Source: a virus. Taken from it: a DNA stretch of 40,999 bases. Below, in pieces: positions 8,439-14,441 of the stretch (within the stretch, counting starts at the first letter, position 1; every line of letters begins with the position of its first letter). The DNA lies in IMG/VR virus record IMGVR_UViG_3300042731_011251, positions 1 to 40,999 of that record, one strand, 5' to 3'. Below the pieces are notes generated by a model. That model saw only the letters and a program-made list of their open reading frames with translations. It had not been told where the DNA came from and did no database searches. A program made the position numbers and the translations under genes.

Positions 8439-9075
8439 CCATCCCCCCGTCGTCGGGGGGACCGAGGGGGGCTTCCCCCTCTCCGCCTCCCCCCACGCCA
8501 GTGGGGGGATTGAGGGGGGTAATCGGGAGCGCCGCTATAGCCCGCAAATCCTCCGTGGACATCTCCTCCGCCTCGCCCTGCCCCTCCGCGCCAAACACCA
8601 ACTTCTGCTTCTCCACGTAATCGCCCATCATCACGAGCGCCATCTTGCGATCCTGGTGATTCTTGTAATTCCCCTTACTCGCACTCTCCACCAGCGCGTC
8701 AAAAATATCCGCCCGCGCCCGCATCAGCGGCGACGCCTGCAACACCTTGATCTTGCCCGTCAGCGCCGGATCCTTCGCCTTCCACTCCCGGATCACCCGG
8801 TCACTCGTCAACCCCAAAATCTCCGTCGCCAACTCCCACTGCGTCGCCGGATGCCGCTTCTTCGTCGGTTGCGAAGCCCAGAGGATGAACACCGCCTTGC
8901 GCCACGGCCACCCCTCCGCCATCAGATCGAAATACTCATCCATCCACGGCCCCACATCCTGCCGCGCCTCAAACACCCGCCGCGCCGCCTCACTCCGCAG
9001 CTGCGCCTCACTCAGCGGATCCAGCGTCGCCCCCTCCATTCCCGGCAGTGTCAAAACCTCCACCGTCTCCCCCAT
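8431..9075 (-). CDS. Probable terminase small subunit
   Basis: 214 residues from the ATG behind GGTGGAGAGGG. The core is helical with a helix-turn-helix-like stretch (TQWELATEILGLTSDRVIREW) suited to DNA recognition, and a later helical region (MRARADIFDALVESASKGNYKNHQDRK) seen in phage small terminase-like proteins. The gene directly precedes terL and overlaps it. The last 28 or so residues (TPLNPPTGVGGGG...APLGPPDDGG) are encoded entirely by two family A repeats, so the natural C-terminus appears to have been replaced or extended by repeat sequence. Confidence 0.7.
   Translation of the reverse strand: MGETVEVLTLPGMEGATLDPLSEAQLRSEAARRVFEARQDVGPWMDEYFDLMAEGWPWRKAVFILWASQPTKKRHPATQWELATEILGLTSDRVIREWKAKDPALTGKIKVLQASPLMRARADIFDALVESASKGNYKNHQDRKMALVMMGDYVEKQKLVFGAEGQGEAEEMSTEDLRAIAALPITPLNPPTGVGGGGEGEAPLGPPDDGGMDG
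8443..8519. repeat. Two family A repeats forming the end of the small terminase gene
   Basis: Copies at about 8443-8471 and 8487-8519, separated by a short spacer. The terL start codon lies at the edge of the first. Confidence 0.85.
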
Positions 9076-9106
9076 CCCTCTCCACCTTCCCCCTCTCCCT
9101 CTCCGC

Positions 9107-9139
9107 CTCCCCCCACGCGTGGGGGGACCGAGGGGGGTA
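9107..9139. repeat. Family A repeat
   Basis: CCCCCCACGCGTGGGGGG plus ACCGAGGGGGGT in the leader upstream of the small terminase gene, just past the terminator. Confidence 0.8.
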
Positions 9140-9140
9140 T

Positions 9141-9182
9141 AAAAAAAACGCGCCGCCAGCATCTCTCGATGCCAGCGGCGCG
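9141..9182 (-). terminator. Rho-independent terminator
   Basis: On the minus strand a 14-base stem (CGCGCCGC and GCAT segments with a two-base mismatch) closes a six-base loop and is followed by eight T. It ends the 65-residue unit and separates it from the late operon. Confidence 0.88.
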
Positions 9183-9213
9183 CTGTCTGCGCTAACCGCA
9201 TCATACCATTAGG

Positions 9214-9411
9214 TTAACCTGCTCTTATGATTTCCTTTGAATACAAATCAGCGATCAACCTTTTTTCGCCCGCAAAATTAAACGCTAAACTTCCCTTTAC
9301 AATCTGCCCGACCGTCACCTGATTCGTCACCAGATACCGGATCATCTCCGCCACCCGCTCCGACCGCACCGACTGCCGCCTCTCCCCATCCACCACCACC
9401 ACACCCGCCAT
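9214..9411 (-). CDS. Small unknown protein, independently transcribed
   Basis: 65 residues from the ATG behind GGGAGGGGTTG. Sequence begins MAGVVVVDGERRQSVRSERV, followed by a helical stretch (VAEMIRYLVTNQVTVGQIVKG) and a charged end. No family recognised. It has its own promoter-like sequence upstream and a strong terminator downstream, and it interrupts the spacing between the early genes and terminase. That arrangement is typical of a moron gene expressed from a prophage. AT-content is higher than in its neighbours. Confidence 0.65.
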   Translation of the reverse strand: MAGVVVVDGERRQSVRSERVAEMIRYLVTNQVTVGQIVKGSLAFNFAGEKRLIADLYSKEIIRAG

Positions 9412-9444
9412 CAACCCCTCCCTCGTCGAACTTTAGTCCTTACT

Positions 9445-9474
9445 ACTATACCACGACCACCCCCCAAAGAACAA
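9445..9474 (-). promoter_or_regulatory. Promoter-like sequence for the 65-residue gene
   Basis: Minus strand: TTGTTC, 18 bases, TATAGT, with an extended -10 (TGGTATAGT). Confidence 0.55.
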
Positions 9475-9481
9475 ACCCACC

Positions 9482-9509
9482 GTACGGGCGACCCTCGTGG
9501 TCGCCCCCC
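9482..9509. repeat. GGGCGACC hairpin (family D-like)
   Basis: GGGCGACC-CTCGT-GGTCGCCC hairpin followed by a C run. A related arm occurs at 15660. Confidence 0.6.
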
Positions 9510-9513
9510 CCAA

Positions 9514-9549
9514 CAAAAAAGGCGGCGGATCCTTCACAGATCCGCCGCC
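9514..9549 (-). terminator. Rho-independent terminator after the first RNA-led small gene
   Basis: Minus strand: perfect 11-bp stem GGCGGCGGATC/GATCCGCCGCC with a seven-base loop, followed by six T. It closes the transcription unit starting near 10041. Confidence 0.9.
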
Positions 9550-9558
9550 CGGGCAAGC

Positions 9559-9613
9559 TATGGACCGCGGGCGTCCCGCCCGCATCCCCGTCTCAAGGCG
9601 ACCGCAGGTCGCC
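9559..9613. repeat. Family D hairpin plus GGCGACC-GCA-GGTCGCC hairpin
   Basis: GCGGGCGTCCCGCCCGC is followed by CTCAAGGCGACCGCAGGTCGCC. The unit mixes a family D first hairpin with the linker and second hairpin of family B. Confidence 0.65.
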
Positions 9614-9619
9614 CCCCGT

Positions 9620-9865
9620 CTACCCTCTCAACACCTCCTCATCCGGCACCCGCAGCACCAACTGCCGCGCCACATCCGGCGTCAAATTGAACTGACACCA
9701 CCCAAACGCCGCCAGCACCTCGAACGCCGGAACCAGCGCCCCCAACTGCCGCGTCGCGCACTCCTCGCGCGGCGTATACGCCCGCAGCGCCCGCGCGATC
9801 AGCGCACACTCCTGCCAATCCAAACGCACCTCAAACGTATTCAAATGCTCCTGCTTCGCTTCCAT
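9620..9865 (-). CDS. Small protein A behind the structured leader RNA
   Basis: 81 residues. I place the start at the ATG following GAAAGGG and GTCTGGCAAAG, because the paralogue at 31537-31779 begins at the same point. The conserved core is LDWQECALIARALRAYTP, then RQLGALVPAFEVLAAF, then NLTPD. It is largely helical, with no membrane segment and no recognised family. Both copies sit between a promoter plus structured RNA upstream and a terminator downstream. Function unknown. Translation is probably controlled by the leader, since its ribosome-binding site can be paired by an internal strand of that RNA. Confidence 0.8.
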   Translation of the reverse strand: MEAKQEHLNTFEVRLDWQECALIARALRAYTPREECATRQLGALVPAFEVLAAFGWCQFNLTPDVARQLVLRVPDEEVLRG

Positions 9866-10041
9866 CTTTGCCAGACCCTTTCGGCGCCGTAACACACAAG
9901 CCCCCAGCAAAGCGCGCCTTCCCCGGGTCTGGCAACCTGAGATAAACGACGATTCGCTGGGGGCCTGTATCCACAACGCCATTATGCTTGTGAAAGCACA
10001 AGAGGCGCTCCGCCTATTTATCTGTTTAGGTTGCCAGACCT
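9866..10041 (-). ncRNA. Structured leader RNA, copy 1 (candidate cis-regulatory switch)
   Basis: Predicted transcript starts near 10041. Helix 1: GGTCTGGCAACCT (10040-10028) with 9926-9938. It continues after an internal loop as AGATAAA (10023-10017) with 9940-9946, then GGCGG with TCGTC. Inside the closed loop are a conserved TTTCACAA and GGCGTTGTGG, and GCCCCCAGC (9964-9956), which pairs with GCTGGGGGC (9908-9900) outside helix 1. This gives a pseudoknot. A third copy of the helix 1 strand, GGGTCTGGCAA, lies at the ribosome-binding site (9868-9878) and can pair for 11 bp with the same middle strand. All pairings recur, with compensating base changes, in the copy at 31780-31963. No known class recognised. 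Confidence 0.8.
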
Positions 10042-10583
10042 ACTTCCATTATATCACAACCTGTCAACCTCCCGACCGCCCGCGCAGGCACTTCGATATC
10101 AGGCAACGTCTGCATCATTGACAGCAAACGCCGCAACACCGCCAAATCCAACTGACCCTCTTCTCCATTCGCGGGACGGCCCAAATCGTGCTTCTGGACA
10201 AACGCAGAGAATAAGATCTCTACCTCGTCTTTGAATGCCGCTGCGTACAAATCAAACATCTCCCTTATACGCGAAGCCTCTTCTTCAGATAGCTCGAATT
10301 CAATAATCCTTTTTCCGCGATATTGGTAATACGTTCCACCCCAACGCCCCGTTACCGCACCCTTGATTTGTAGCAACAATCGCTTTTCGTATTTAGTGCG
10401 ATATGAAAACGCGACCAATCCCATTTCTACCTGCTCTTGCAGATCGTCCAGCGTCAACCCATTTATAGATAGCAGACGATCTAGCATTCGAGCCGCTGCT
10501 ACCTTTTCTCCATCGTCTCCTCGTTCGGCCAAGGCCTGAACCTTCAATATCTTTTCGCGCAAGCCAACATCGATATTAGTCAT
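10026..10583 (-). CDS. DUF2786 domain protein
   Basis: 185 residues from the ATG five bases after GGAGG. Residues 6-50 (REKILKVQALAERGDDGEKVA, then MLDRLLSINGLTLDDL) match the DUF2786 domain found in many phage proteins. The middle has a basic strand region (FSYRTKYEKRLLLQI; YYQYRGKRIIEFEL) followed by helices. Function of the family is unknown. The last codons overlap the promoter and first helix strand of the downstream structured RNA, so the two are physically tied. It is more AT-rich than adjacent genes. Confidence 0.78.
   Translation of the reverse strand: MTNIDVGLREKILKVQALAERGDDGEKVAAARMLDRLLSINGLTLDDLQEQVEMGLVAFSYRTKYEKRLLLQIKGAVTGRWGGTYYQYRGKRIIEFELSEEEASRIREMFDLYAAAFKDEVEILFSAFVQKHDLGRPANGEEGQLDLAVLRRLLSMMQTLPDIEVPARAVGRLTGCDIMEVGLAT
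10048..10067 (-). promoter_or_regulatory. Promoter-like sequence of leader RNA copy 1
   Basis: Minus strand: TTGACA, only 8 bases, then TATAAT with an extended -10 (TGATATAAT). The same TTGACA-8-TACAAT layout is kept at 31970-31989, so the short spacing is probably meaningful. TTGACA may be an activator or sigma-variant site, not a normal -35. Confidence 0.6.
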
Positions 10584-10604
10584 CCCCACCTCCCCGTCTA
10601 CCGC

Positions 10605-10826
10605 CTACCGTCCCCCTCCCTCTCCACCCGTGGAGAGGGCCGGGGTGAGGTCTCCCACCACCTCACACAAATCCTGCCGCCACCACAAACGCGTCCCATC
10701 GGCGCGTTCGATACAAAATACTGGTGTGCTGTATGCCCCAATGATCGTACCCTCCGCGTAAAAGTCACCTTGCGATGTCTTTACCACAGCCTCGCGCCCA
10801 ACAAACTCACCGCCCTGCTGCATCAT
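10605..10826 (-). CDS. Small SH3-like hypothetical protein
   Basis: 73 residues from the ATG behind GGGGGAGGTGG. Beta-rich core (FVGREAVVKTSQGDFYAEGTI, VFCIERADGTRLWWRQDL) resembling small barrel domains, but no family is assigned. The last 14 residues (DLTPALSTGGEGGG) are encoded by a family C repeat that supplies the stop region. The start overlaps the stop of the upstream gene, so translation is coupled. Confidence 0.6.
   Translation of the reverse strand: MMQQGGEFVGREAVVKTSQGDFYAEGTIIGAYSTPVFCIERADGTRLWWRQDLCEVVGDLTPALSTGGEGGGR
10612..10652. repeat. Family C repeat at a gene end
   Basis: CCCTCTCCACCCGTGGAGAGGG followed by CCGGGGTGAGG, encoding the end of the 73-residue protein. Confidence 0.8.
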
Positions 10827-11194
10827 CCACCTCCCCCGTCTACCGTCTCCCCGCCTGACCATAGCGAACTTTGCAACCACTGCAAACCAACATCATCCAG
10901 CCAATCCTTCACATCGTCATACTGATCGAAATTGGGCGGAATGTTTCTCTTCAAATCCTCAACATTTAAAATCGGAGTGTAAATCTGGGCACTCCCCCAC
11001 TCGTCTGGCTCAAACACCCCCGTTGGCTCAAACATATAGTCAGACGCCCTCTCACGCGAGAACATATACAAGTTCACACTTAGGCCCGTGTGACAATACT
11101 CACATCCGGGATACAACTCAACAACGAGCACATACTCTCCGACGCTCAAAACGTGTTTTACAATCTGAATCTCATTACATCCACACGCTCCCAT
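10823..11194 (-). CDS. Hypothetical acidic protein with CxxC-type cysteines
   Basis: 123 residues from the ATG behind GGGAGGAGAA. The longer open frame upstream is repeat and shadow sequence. Features: ACGC near the start, a CEYCHTG motif near residue 33-39 that could hold a metal, and an acidic C-terminal half (NFDQYDDVKDWLDDVG). No family recognised. It is in a cluster of small early genes with tight start/stop overlaps. Lower GC than the flanking genes. Confidence 0.65.
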   Translation of the reverse strand: MGACGCNEIQIVKHVLSVGEYVLVVELYPGCEYCHTGLSVNLYMFSRERASDYMFEPTGVFEPDEWGSAQIYTPILNVEDLKRNIPPNFDQYDDVKDWLDDVGLQWLQSSLWSGGETVDGGGG

Positions 11195-11222
11195 TTCTCC
11201 TCCCATTCTCAACTCGCAACTC

Positions 11223-11471
11223 CTAACTCTTCCCCCGCCCCTCCCTCTCCACCCGTGGAGAGGGCCGGGGTGAGGTCTCCCACCGCCACAACAACCACAA
11301 CCCCACCCCCACCGCCACCACCGCGCCCACCGCCGCCGCCCAGCCCCACACATTGCCATACGGAAAACCCACAAACCGCCCCACCTCCACCGCACTCGTC
11401 CCCGGCGCCGCCACCGGCGAAACAAACGGCGTCGGCGTCGGAATATAATGCTTCCACAACAACTCACCCAT
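11223..11471 (-). CDS. Small single-pass membrane protein
   Basis: 82 residues behind AGGAGGTGTCTG. A proline-rich N-terminus (YIPTPTPFVSPVA) is followed by one membrane segment at about 44-65 (AAAVGAVVAVGVGLWLLW). The C-terminus is made of family C repeat sequence (PRPSPRVEREG). It is one of several short membrane proteins grouped around the FtsK-like ATPase, which suggests a shared membrane-linked job, but no direct evidence is visible. Confidence 0.65.
   Translation of the reverse strand: MGELLWKHYIPTPTPFVSPVAAPGTSAVEVGRFVGFPYGNVWGWAAAVGAVVAVGVGLWLLWRWETSPRPSPRVEREGRGKS
11240..11280. repeat. Family C repeat at a gene end
   Basis: Almost identical to the copy at 10612, and translated in a different frame. 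Confidence 0.8.
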
Positions 11472-11482
11472 CAGACACCTCC

Positions 11483-11540
11483 TAACTCTTAACCCTTAAC
11501 TCCCAACCTTTAACCTTCAACCTTCAACCTTCAACCCGCA
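11483..11540. repeat. Degenerate heptamer tandem repeat
   Basis: Minus strand shows GGTTGAA units in tandem, grading into GGTTAAA and GAGTTA variants, between two small genes. Related short runs are at 19922-19945. Confidence 0.6.
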
Positions 11541-11910
11541 ACCCCAACTCCCCCGCCACACTCCACACCAACACCTCCACCCCCGCCCGCTCCTCATCCA
11601 ACAACCCCGACCGCTCCCCCAGCACCATCACCGTCCGCTGCGCTCCACTGCGCGCCATCTCCAACGTCAAATCGAACAACCACTGCCACGCCGCACTCCA
11701 CCGCTCCCCCGTCCCATCGATCCGCAGCCGCCGCGGCTTCAACACATCCCGCCGCTGCACCGGACGTCCCCCGTTCACATTCGGGCGCACATACTCATAC
11801 ACCCGCTCCACCACCAACTCCCGCGTGCCATAATCATCTTCTAGCTGCTCTCCCCGCACCACCACCTGCGCCACCGCCGTACTGCGCCTGCTCGTCCGCC
11901 CCTCACTCAT
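11524..11910 (-). CDS. Hypothetical protein next to the FtsK-like ATPase
   Basis: 128 residues from the ATG behind GGGGAGGAGGTCTG. The start overlaps the stop of the 49-residue gene by one base. It has a basic middle (PVQRRDVLKPRRLRID), a Trp-rich helix (RWSAAWQWLFDLTLEMA) and an acidic C-terminal part. The first part looks like a beta strand pair around VVERVYEYVRP. No family recognised. Likely in the same operon and complex as the neighbouring ATPase by position only. Confidence 0.6.
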   Translation of the reverse strand: MSEGRTSRRSTAVAQVVVRGEQLEDDYGTRELVVERVYEYVRPNVNGGRPVQRRDVLKPRRLRIDGTGERWSAAWQWLFDLTLEMARSGAQRTVMVLGERSGLLDEERAGVEVLVWSVAGELGLRVEG

Positions 11911-12059
11911 CAGACCTCCTCCCCAACCCGCCGCACCACCTCCGCCAACAACGCATCCGTACTCTTTTCCGGCGGCGGCGGCGCGGGCAACTGCGTCCCC
12001 ACAATCGCACTCAACACCATCAGCAAAAACAGCACCAAGCCACCCCACTCGTCGTCCAT
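11910..12059 (-). CDS. Tiny membrane protein (49 residues)
   Basis: A short gene with an excellent ribosome-binding site (TTAAGGAGGCTGT before ATG). Residues 6-22 (GGLVLFLLMVLSAIVG) form one membrane helix, followed by a polyproline run and an amphipathic helix (TDALLAEVVRRVGEEV). The stop overlaps the next start. Probably real, given its start signal and tight coupling. Function unknown. Confidence 0.65.
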   Translation of the reverse strand: MDDEWGGLVLFLLMVLSAIVGTQLPAPPPPEKSTDALLAEVVRRVGEEV

Positions 12060-12104
12060 ACAGCCTCCTTAAGCGTAAGCAGCATAGTAGTAGCACTACT
12101 ACTA

Positions 12105-13592
12105 CTACACCCCGCCCAGCACCGCATCCACAAACGCCGTCGCCGCGCCGCCCGTGTACCCCCGCACCCGCATCTCGATCTGCCGCTTACTCGCCCCCTG
12201 CTTGTAGAGCAACCGCACCCGCTCATCGTCCGGCAACCCCTCATCGTCCACCATCGCCGCGGCCTGCGAACCCTCGTCCCGCAACTGCAACATCTCACTC
12301 CCGATGTACGGCGCCTGCGCCTCCACCAGCGGACGCCCCGGGATCCACGCCTGCATCCGCCCGCGCACATCGAACCCCGCCGCGTCCCCGTTCTCCATCA
12401 ACACCCGCGCCTGGCTCGCGCTCATCGTCTTAAACTGGAACCGCGCCCCCAACTGATTGCGGATCGCCGTATCCAGGCTGGACGCCTTCCAATCCTGCCC
12501 GGCCAGAATCAGCCACACCCCGTACTTCCGCGCGCGCAGCACCACATCCCGCAACAACCCCTCCACCGACCTATTCGCCAGCAGCGCCGTCGCCTCATCG
12601 ATCATAATTACAAACGGCGCCAGAATCTCCGCCGCCAGCGCGTTGTACTTCGACAAACTATCCACCCCGGGATACCGCGAAAACAACCCCTTGCGCCGCT
12701 CGATCTCCCCCTCCGCACCCCGCAACACATCCAACGCCGTCTCCACACTATCCGCCAGCGGAAAACGCAACCGCTCCGACTGCGCGAAAGGACTCAACGT
12801 CACCCCCTCCAAATCGATCAACGCCATATCCGGGCGCTCCAGCGCGTTCACACACTGCCACGCCACCCCCCGCAGAAAAACCGACTTCCCCCAGCCGCTC
12901 GTCCCCCCCACCGCGGAATGCACCATCTGCGCCAAGTCGCCCGTAATAACCTCCTGCTCCCCGCGCGCGTTGATCGCCACCCCGAGCACCAGATTATGCA
13001 GCGACGGCGGCCCGTCCAACAACCCCCGCAGCGGCACCCGCGTCGGCAACTCCATCTCGTACGGACTCGGCAGCGCCGCGGGTTCTGACAGCGAATCCGC
13101 AGGACTCCCCGCAACCTTAACCGACAACCGCGACCCCTCCCGCGCCAACGCCTGCGCCCGCTGCACATCCAGCGCCTTCACCGTGATCAACGGATGCGCG
13201 CCCGGATTATCCCGGTTCGGATCGTAAAACACCCCCCGCGCCACCTCGATCAACGCAAACAACCCGTCCCGCGCGTAAACCACCCGGCTCTTCCGCTCCA
13301 ACCACCCCAACCCGATCCACGCCGCCCGCAGCACCCCCATCGTCGCCGCCACCACCAACAACACCCCCGCCCCGCGCGACACCTGCCCCGCCAGCACCTT
13401 CCACGGGAACAACGCCTCCTGCCGCGCCAAATACAACGCCCGCTGCTCCGGATCCAACTGCCGGACCGCCAGCCGCGCGCCTCCGGCCAGCACCGCACCC
13501 ACCACCATACCCAGCACCAGAATTCCCACCAGCACCGCGCTCATCGCCTGCGCCGTCCCTCTCCCTCGCTCGTAAAACCGTCCTCTCTCCAT
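12105..13592 (-). CDS. FtsK/SpoIIIE-like DNA translocase ATPase
   Basis: 495 residues. Two membrane segments (about 15-40 and 75-95) precede a cytoplasmic motor with Walker A GGTSGWGKS (about 227-235) and Walker B FVIMIDEA (about 325-332), in a context typical of FtsK/TraB-type motors (LILAGQDW; GARFQFKTMSASQARVLM). The end carries a short winged-helix-like stretch (LYKQGASKRQIEMRVRG). Such enzymes move double-stranded DNA at a membrane. In a phage that also has ParA, a role in plasmid-like segregation, or in transfer, is plausible. The neighbouring genes are mostly short membrane proteins. Confidence 0.85.
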   Translation of the reverse strand: MERGRFYERGRGTAQAMSAVLVGILVLGMVVGAVLAGGARLAVRQLDPEQRALYLARQEALFPWKVLAGQVSRGAGVLLVVAATMGVLRAAWIGLGWLERKSRVVYARDGLFALIEVARGVFYDPNRDNPGAHPLITVKALDVQRAQALAREGSRLSVKVAGSPADSLSEPAALPSPYEMELPTRVPLRGLLDGPPSLHNLVLGVAINARGEQEVITGDLAQMVHSAVGGTSGWGKSVFLRGVAWQCVNALERPDMALIDLEGVTLSPFAQSERLRFPLADSVETALDVLRGAEGEIERRKGLFSRYPGVDSLSKYNALAAEILAPFVIMIDEATALLANRSVEGLLRDVVLRARKYGVWLILAGQDWKASSLDTAIRNQLGARFQFKTMSASQARVLMENGDAAGFDVRGRMQAWIPGRPLVEAQAPYIGSEMLQLRDEGSQAAAMVDDEGLPDDERVRLLYKQGASKRQIEMRVRGYTGGAATAFVDAVLGGV

Positions 13593-13619
13593 AACATACC
13601 TCCATACACAACAACAGCA

Positions 13620-13823
13620 CTAGCGGATGCTGCCGTCTTGCAATCCTCCATCCTCGTCCGCCATCCCCCCCACCGCCACCGCACACAACACCACAAACGT
13701 CACGCAGAACGCCACCACAAACACCGCCAGCGCCAACCCCAGCGGCGCACACGCCAGCAACGCCATCGCCATCCACAACCACCCCGATCCCACCGACCCC
13801 ACCACATACAACCCCCGCATCAT
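13620..13823 (-). CDS. Small two-helix membrane protein
   Basis: 67 residues starting with two adjacent ATG codons that overlap the previous gene's stop (ATGATG), behind GGGAGGGG. Residues of about 14-55 are hydrophobic and form two membrane helices with a short turn (WLWMAMALLACAPLGL; VFVVAFCVTFVVLCAV). The tail is charged. It lies just upstream of the FtsK-like ATPase. No family recognised. Confidence 0.6.
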   Translation of the reverse strand: MMRGLYVVGSVGSGWLWMAMALLACAPLGLALAVFVVAFCVTFVVLCAVAVGGMADEDGGLQDGSIR

Positions 13824-14119
13824 TCCCCTCCCCGGCGCGCGGGCGTCTCGCCCGCCCCTCCCGATGGATCCAGCGGTAACCCCGCCTGGAATGCCCCGTT
13901 CACCAACTCCAACAGACGCGCGTCCACCGCACGCTCCAGATCCAGCGCCTTGTACAACCGCACCCGCGTCCGCGCGTGATGATACGCCTTCTGCGCATCC
14001 CGCATCTCGGCCACCAACCGCACAAACGCCTGCCACACCTCTCCCCCGCCATCGGGGACGCCCTCTCCGTGCCGCCCAGTCCCCTTTCCGGCGATTTTCG
14101 CCCCTGCTACATCTCCCAT
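13820..14119 (-). CDS. Helical hypothetical protein
   Basis: 99 residues from the ATG six bases after AGGAGG. The upstream extension of this frame runs through a 12-bp repeat array and is rejected. Residues of about 25-75 form a long charged helix (AFVRLVAEMRDAQKAYHHAR, then YKALDLERAVDARLLELV). The last residues (GAGETPARRGGE) are encoded by a family D repeat. No family. Operonic with the membrane protein and ATPase that follow. Confidence 0.6.
   Translation of the reverse strand: MGDVAGAKIAGKGTGRHGEGVPDGGGEVWQAFVRLVAEMRDAQKAYHHARTRVRLYKALDLERAVDARLLELVNGAFQAGLPLDPSGGAGETPARRGGE
13834..13857. repeat. Family D repeat at a gene end
   Basis: GCGCGCGGGCGTCTCGCCCGC, translated as the C-terminus of the 99-residue protein. 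Confidence 0.7.
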
Positions 14120-14169
14120 CCATATCCTCCTAAAAATCGCTCTCCGTCGCCCCTGCTTCGTCAATGCCA

Positions 14170-14249
14170 GCATAAATACCCGCATAAATACCGGCATTAA
14201 TCCCCGCACTGCCACCGGATGCCAGCATTAATGCCGCCATCGATGCTGG
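14170..14249. repeat. 12-bp tandem array, candidate partition site
   Basis: Plus strand: GCATAAATACCC, GCATAAATACCG, GCATTAATCCCC and a degenerate GCACTGCCACCG lie exactly end to end. After a 7-bp gap come GCATTAATGCCG and CCATCGATGCTGG. It sits in a non-coding gap downstream of the ParA and ribbon-helix-helix-like genes. Short phased repeats next to such genes are typical of par centromeres or operators. Confidence 0.6.
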
Positions 14250-14404
14250 CCTAATCCCCTGTTTCGCCTGATTCGTCGCATTCCTGCCCCGACTCCGTTT
14301 GGTCGTCTGAGGATTTCGTCACCATCAGCCAGCAAGCAAGCCAGATTCACAGTCTTCAATACTGCACTCAGCAACATCAGCCCCACTACCTTTCCCTCTT
14401 CCAT
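14228..14404 (-). CDS. Possible small membrane protein (58 residues)
   Basis: ATG six bases after GGAGG. Sequence begins MEEGKVVGLMLLSAVLKTV with a probable membrane helix (7-26) and ends in a basic tail (RRIRRNRGLGQHRWRH). The tail overlaps the first units of the 12-bp array, which weakens the call. No family recognised. Confidence 0.45.
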   Translation of the reverse strand: MEEGKVVGLMLLSAVLKTVNLACLLADGDEILRRPNGVGAGMRRIRRNRGLGQHRWRH

Positions 14405-14406
14405 TT

Positions 14407-14441
14407 CATACCTCCGTCTACCGTCTACCGTCTACCGTCTC
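14407..14441. repeat. GGTAGAC heptamer tandem repeat
   Basis: Minus strand GGTAGAC repeated about four times, ending in the ribosome-binding site of the 58-residue gene. Shorter runs of the same heptamer lie at 2836, 4625, 9614, 10590, 10832 and 16756, mostly in gene spacers. Confidence 0.7.

Noticed and set aside
9866-10041. Group I intron, retron or type III toxin-antitoxin RNA
   Set aside because: No intron core motifs, no reverse transcriptase, and no tandem RNA repeats of the ToxI type. The RNA is a leader directly attached to the start codon.
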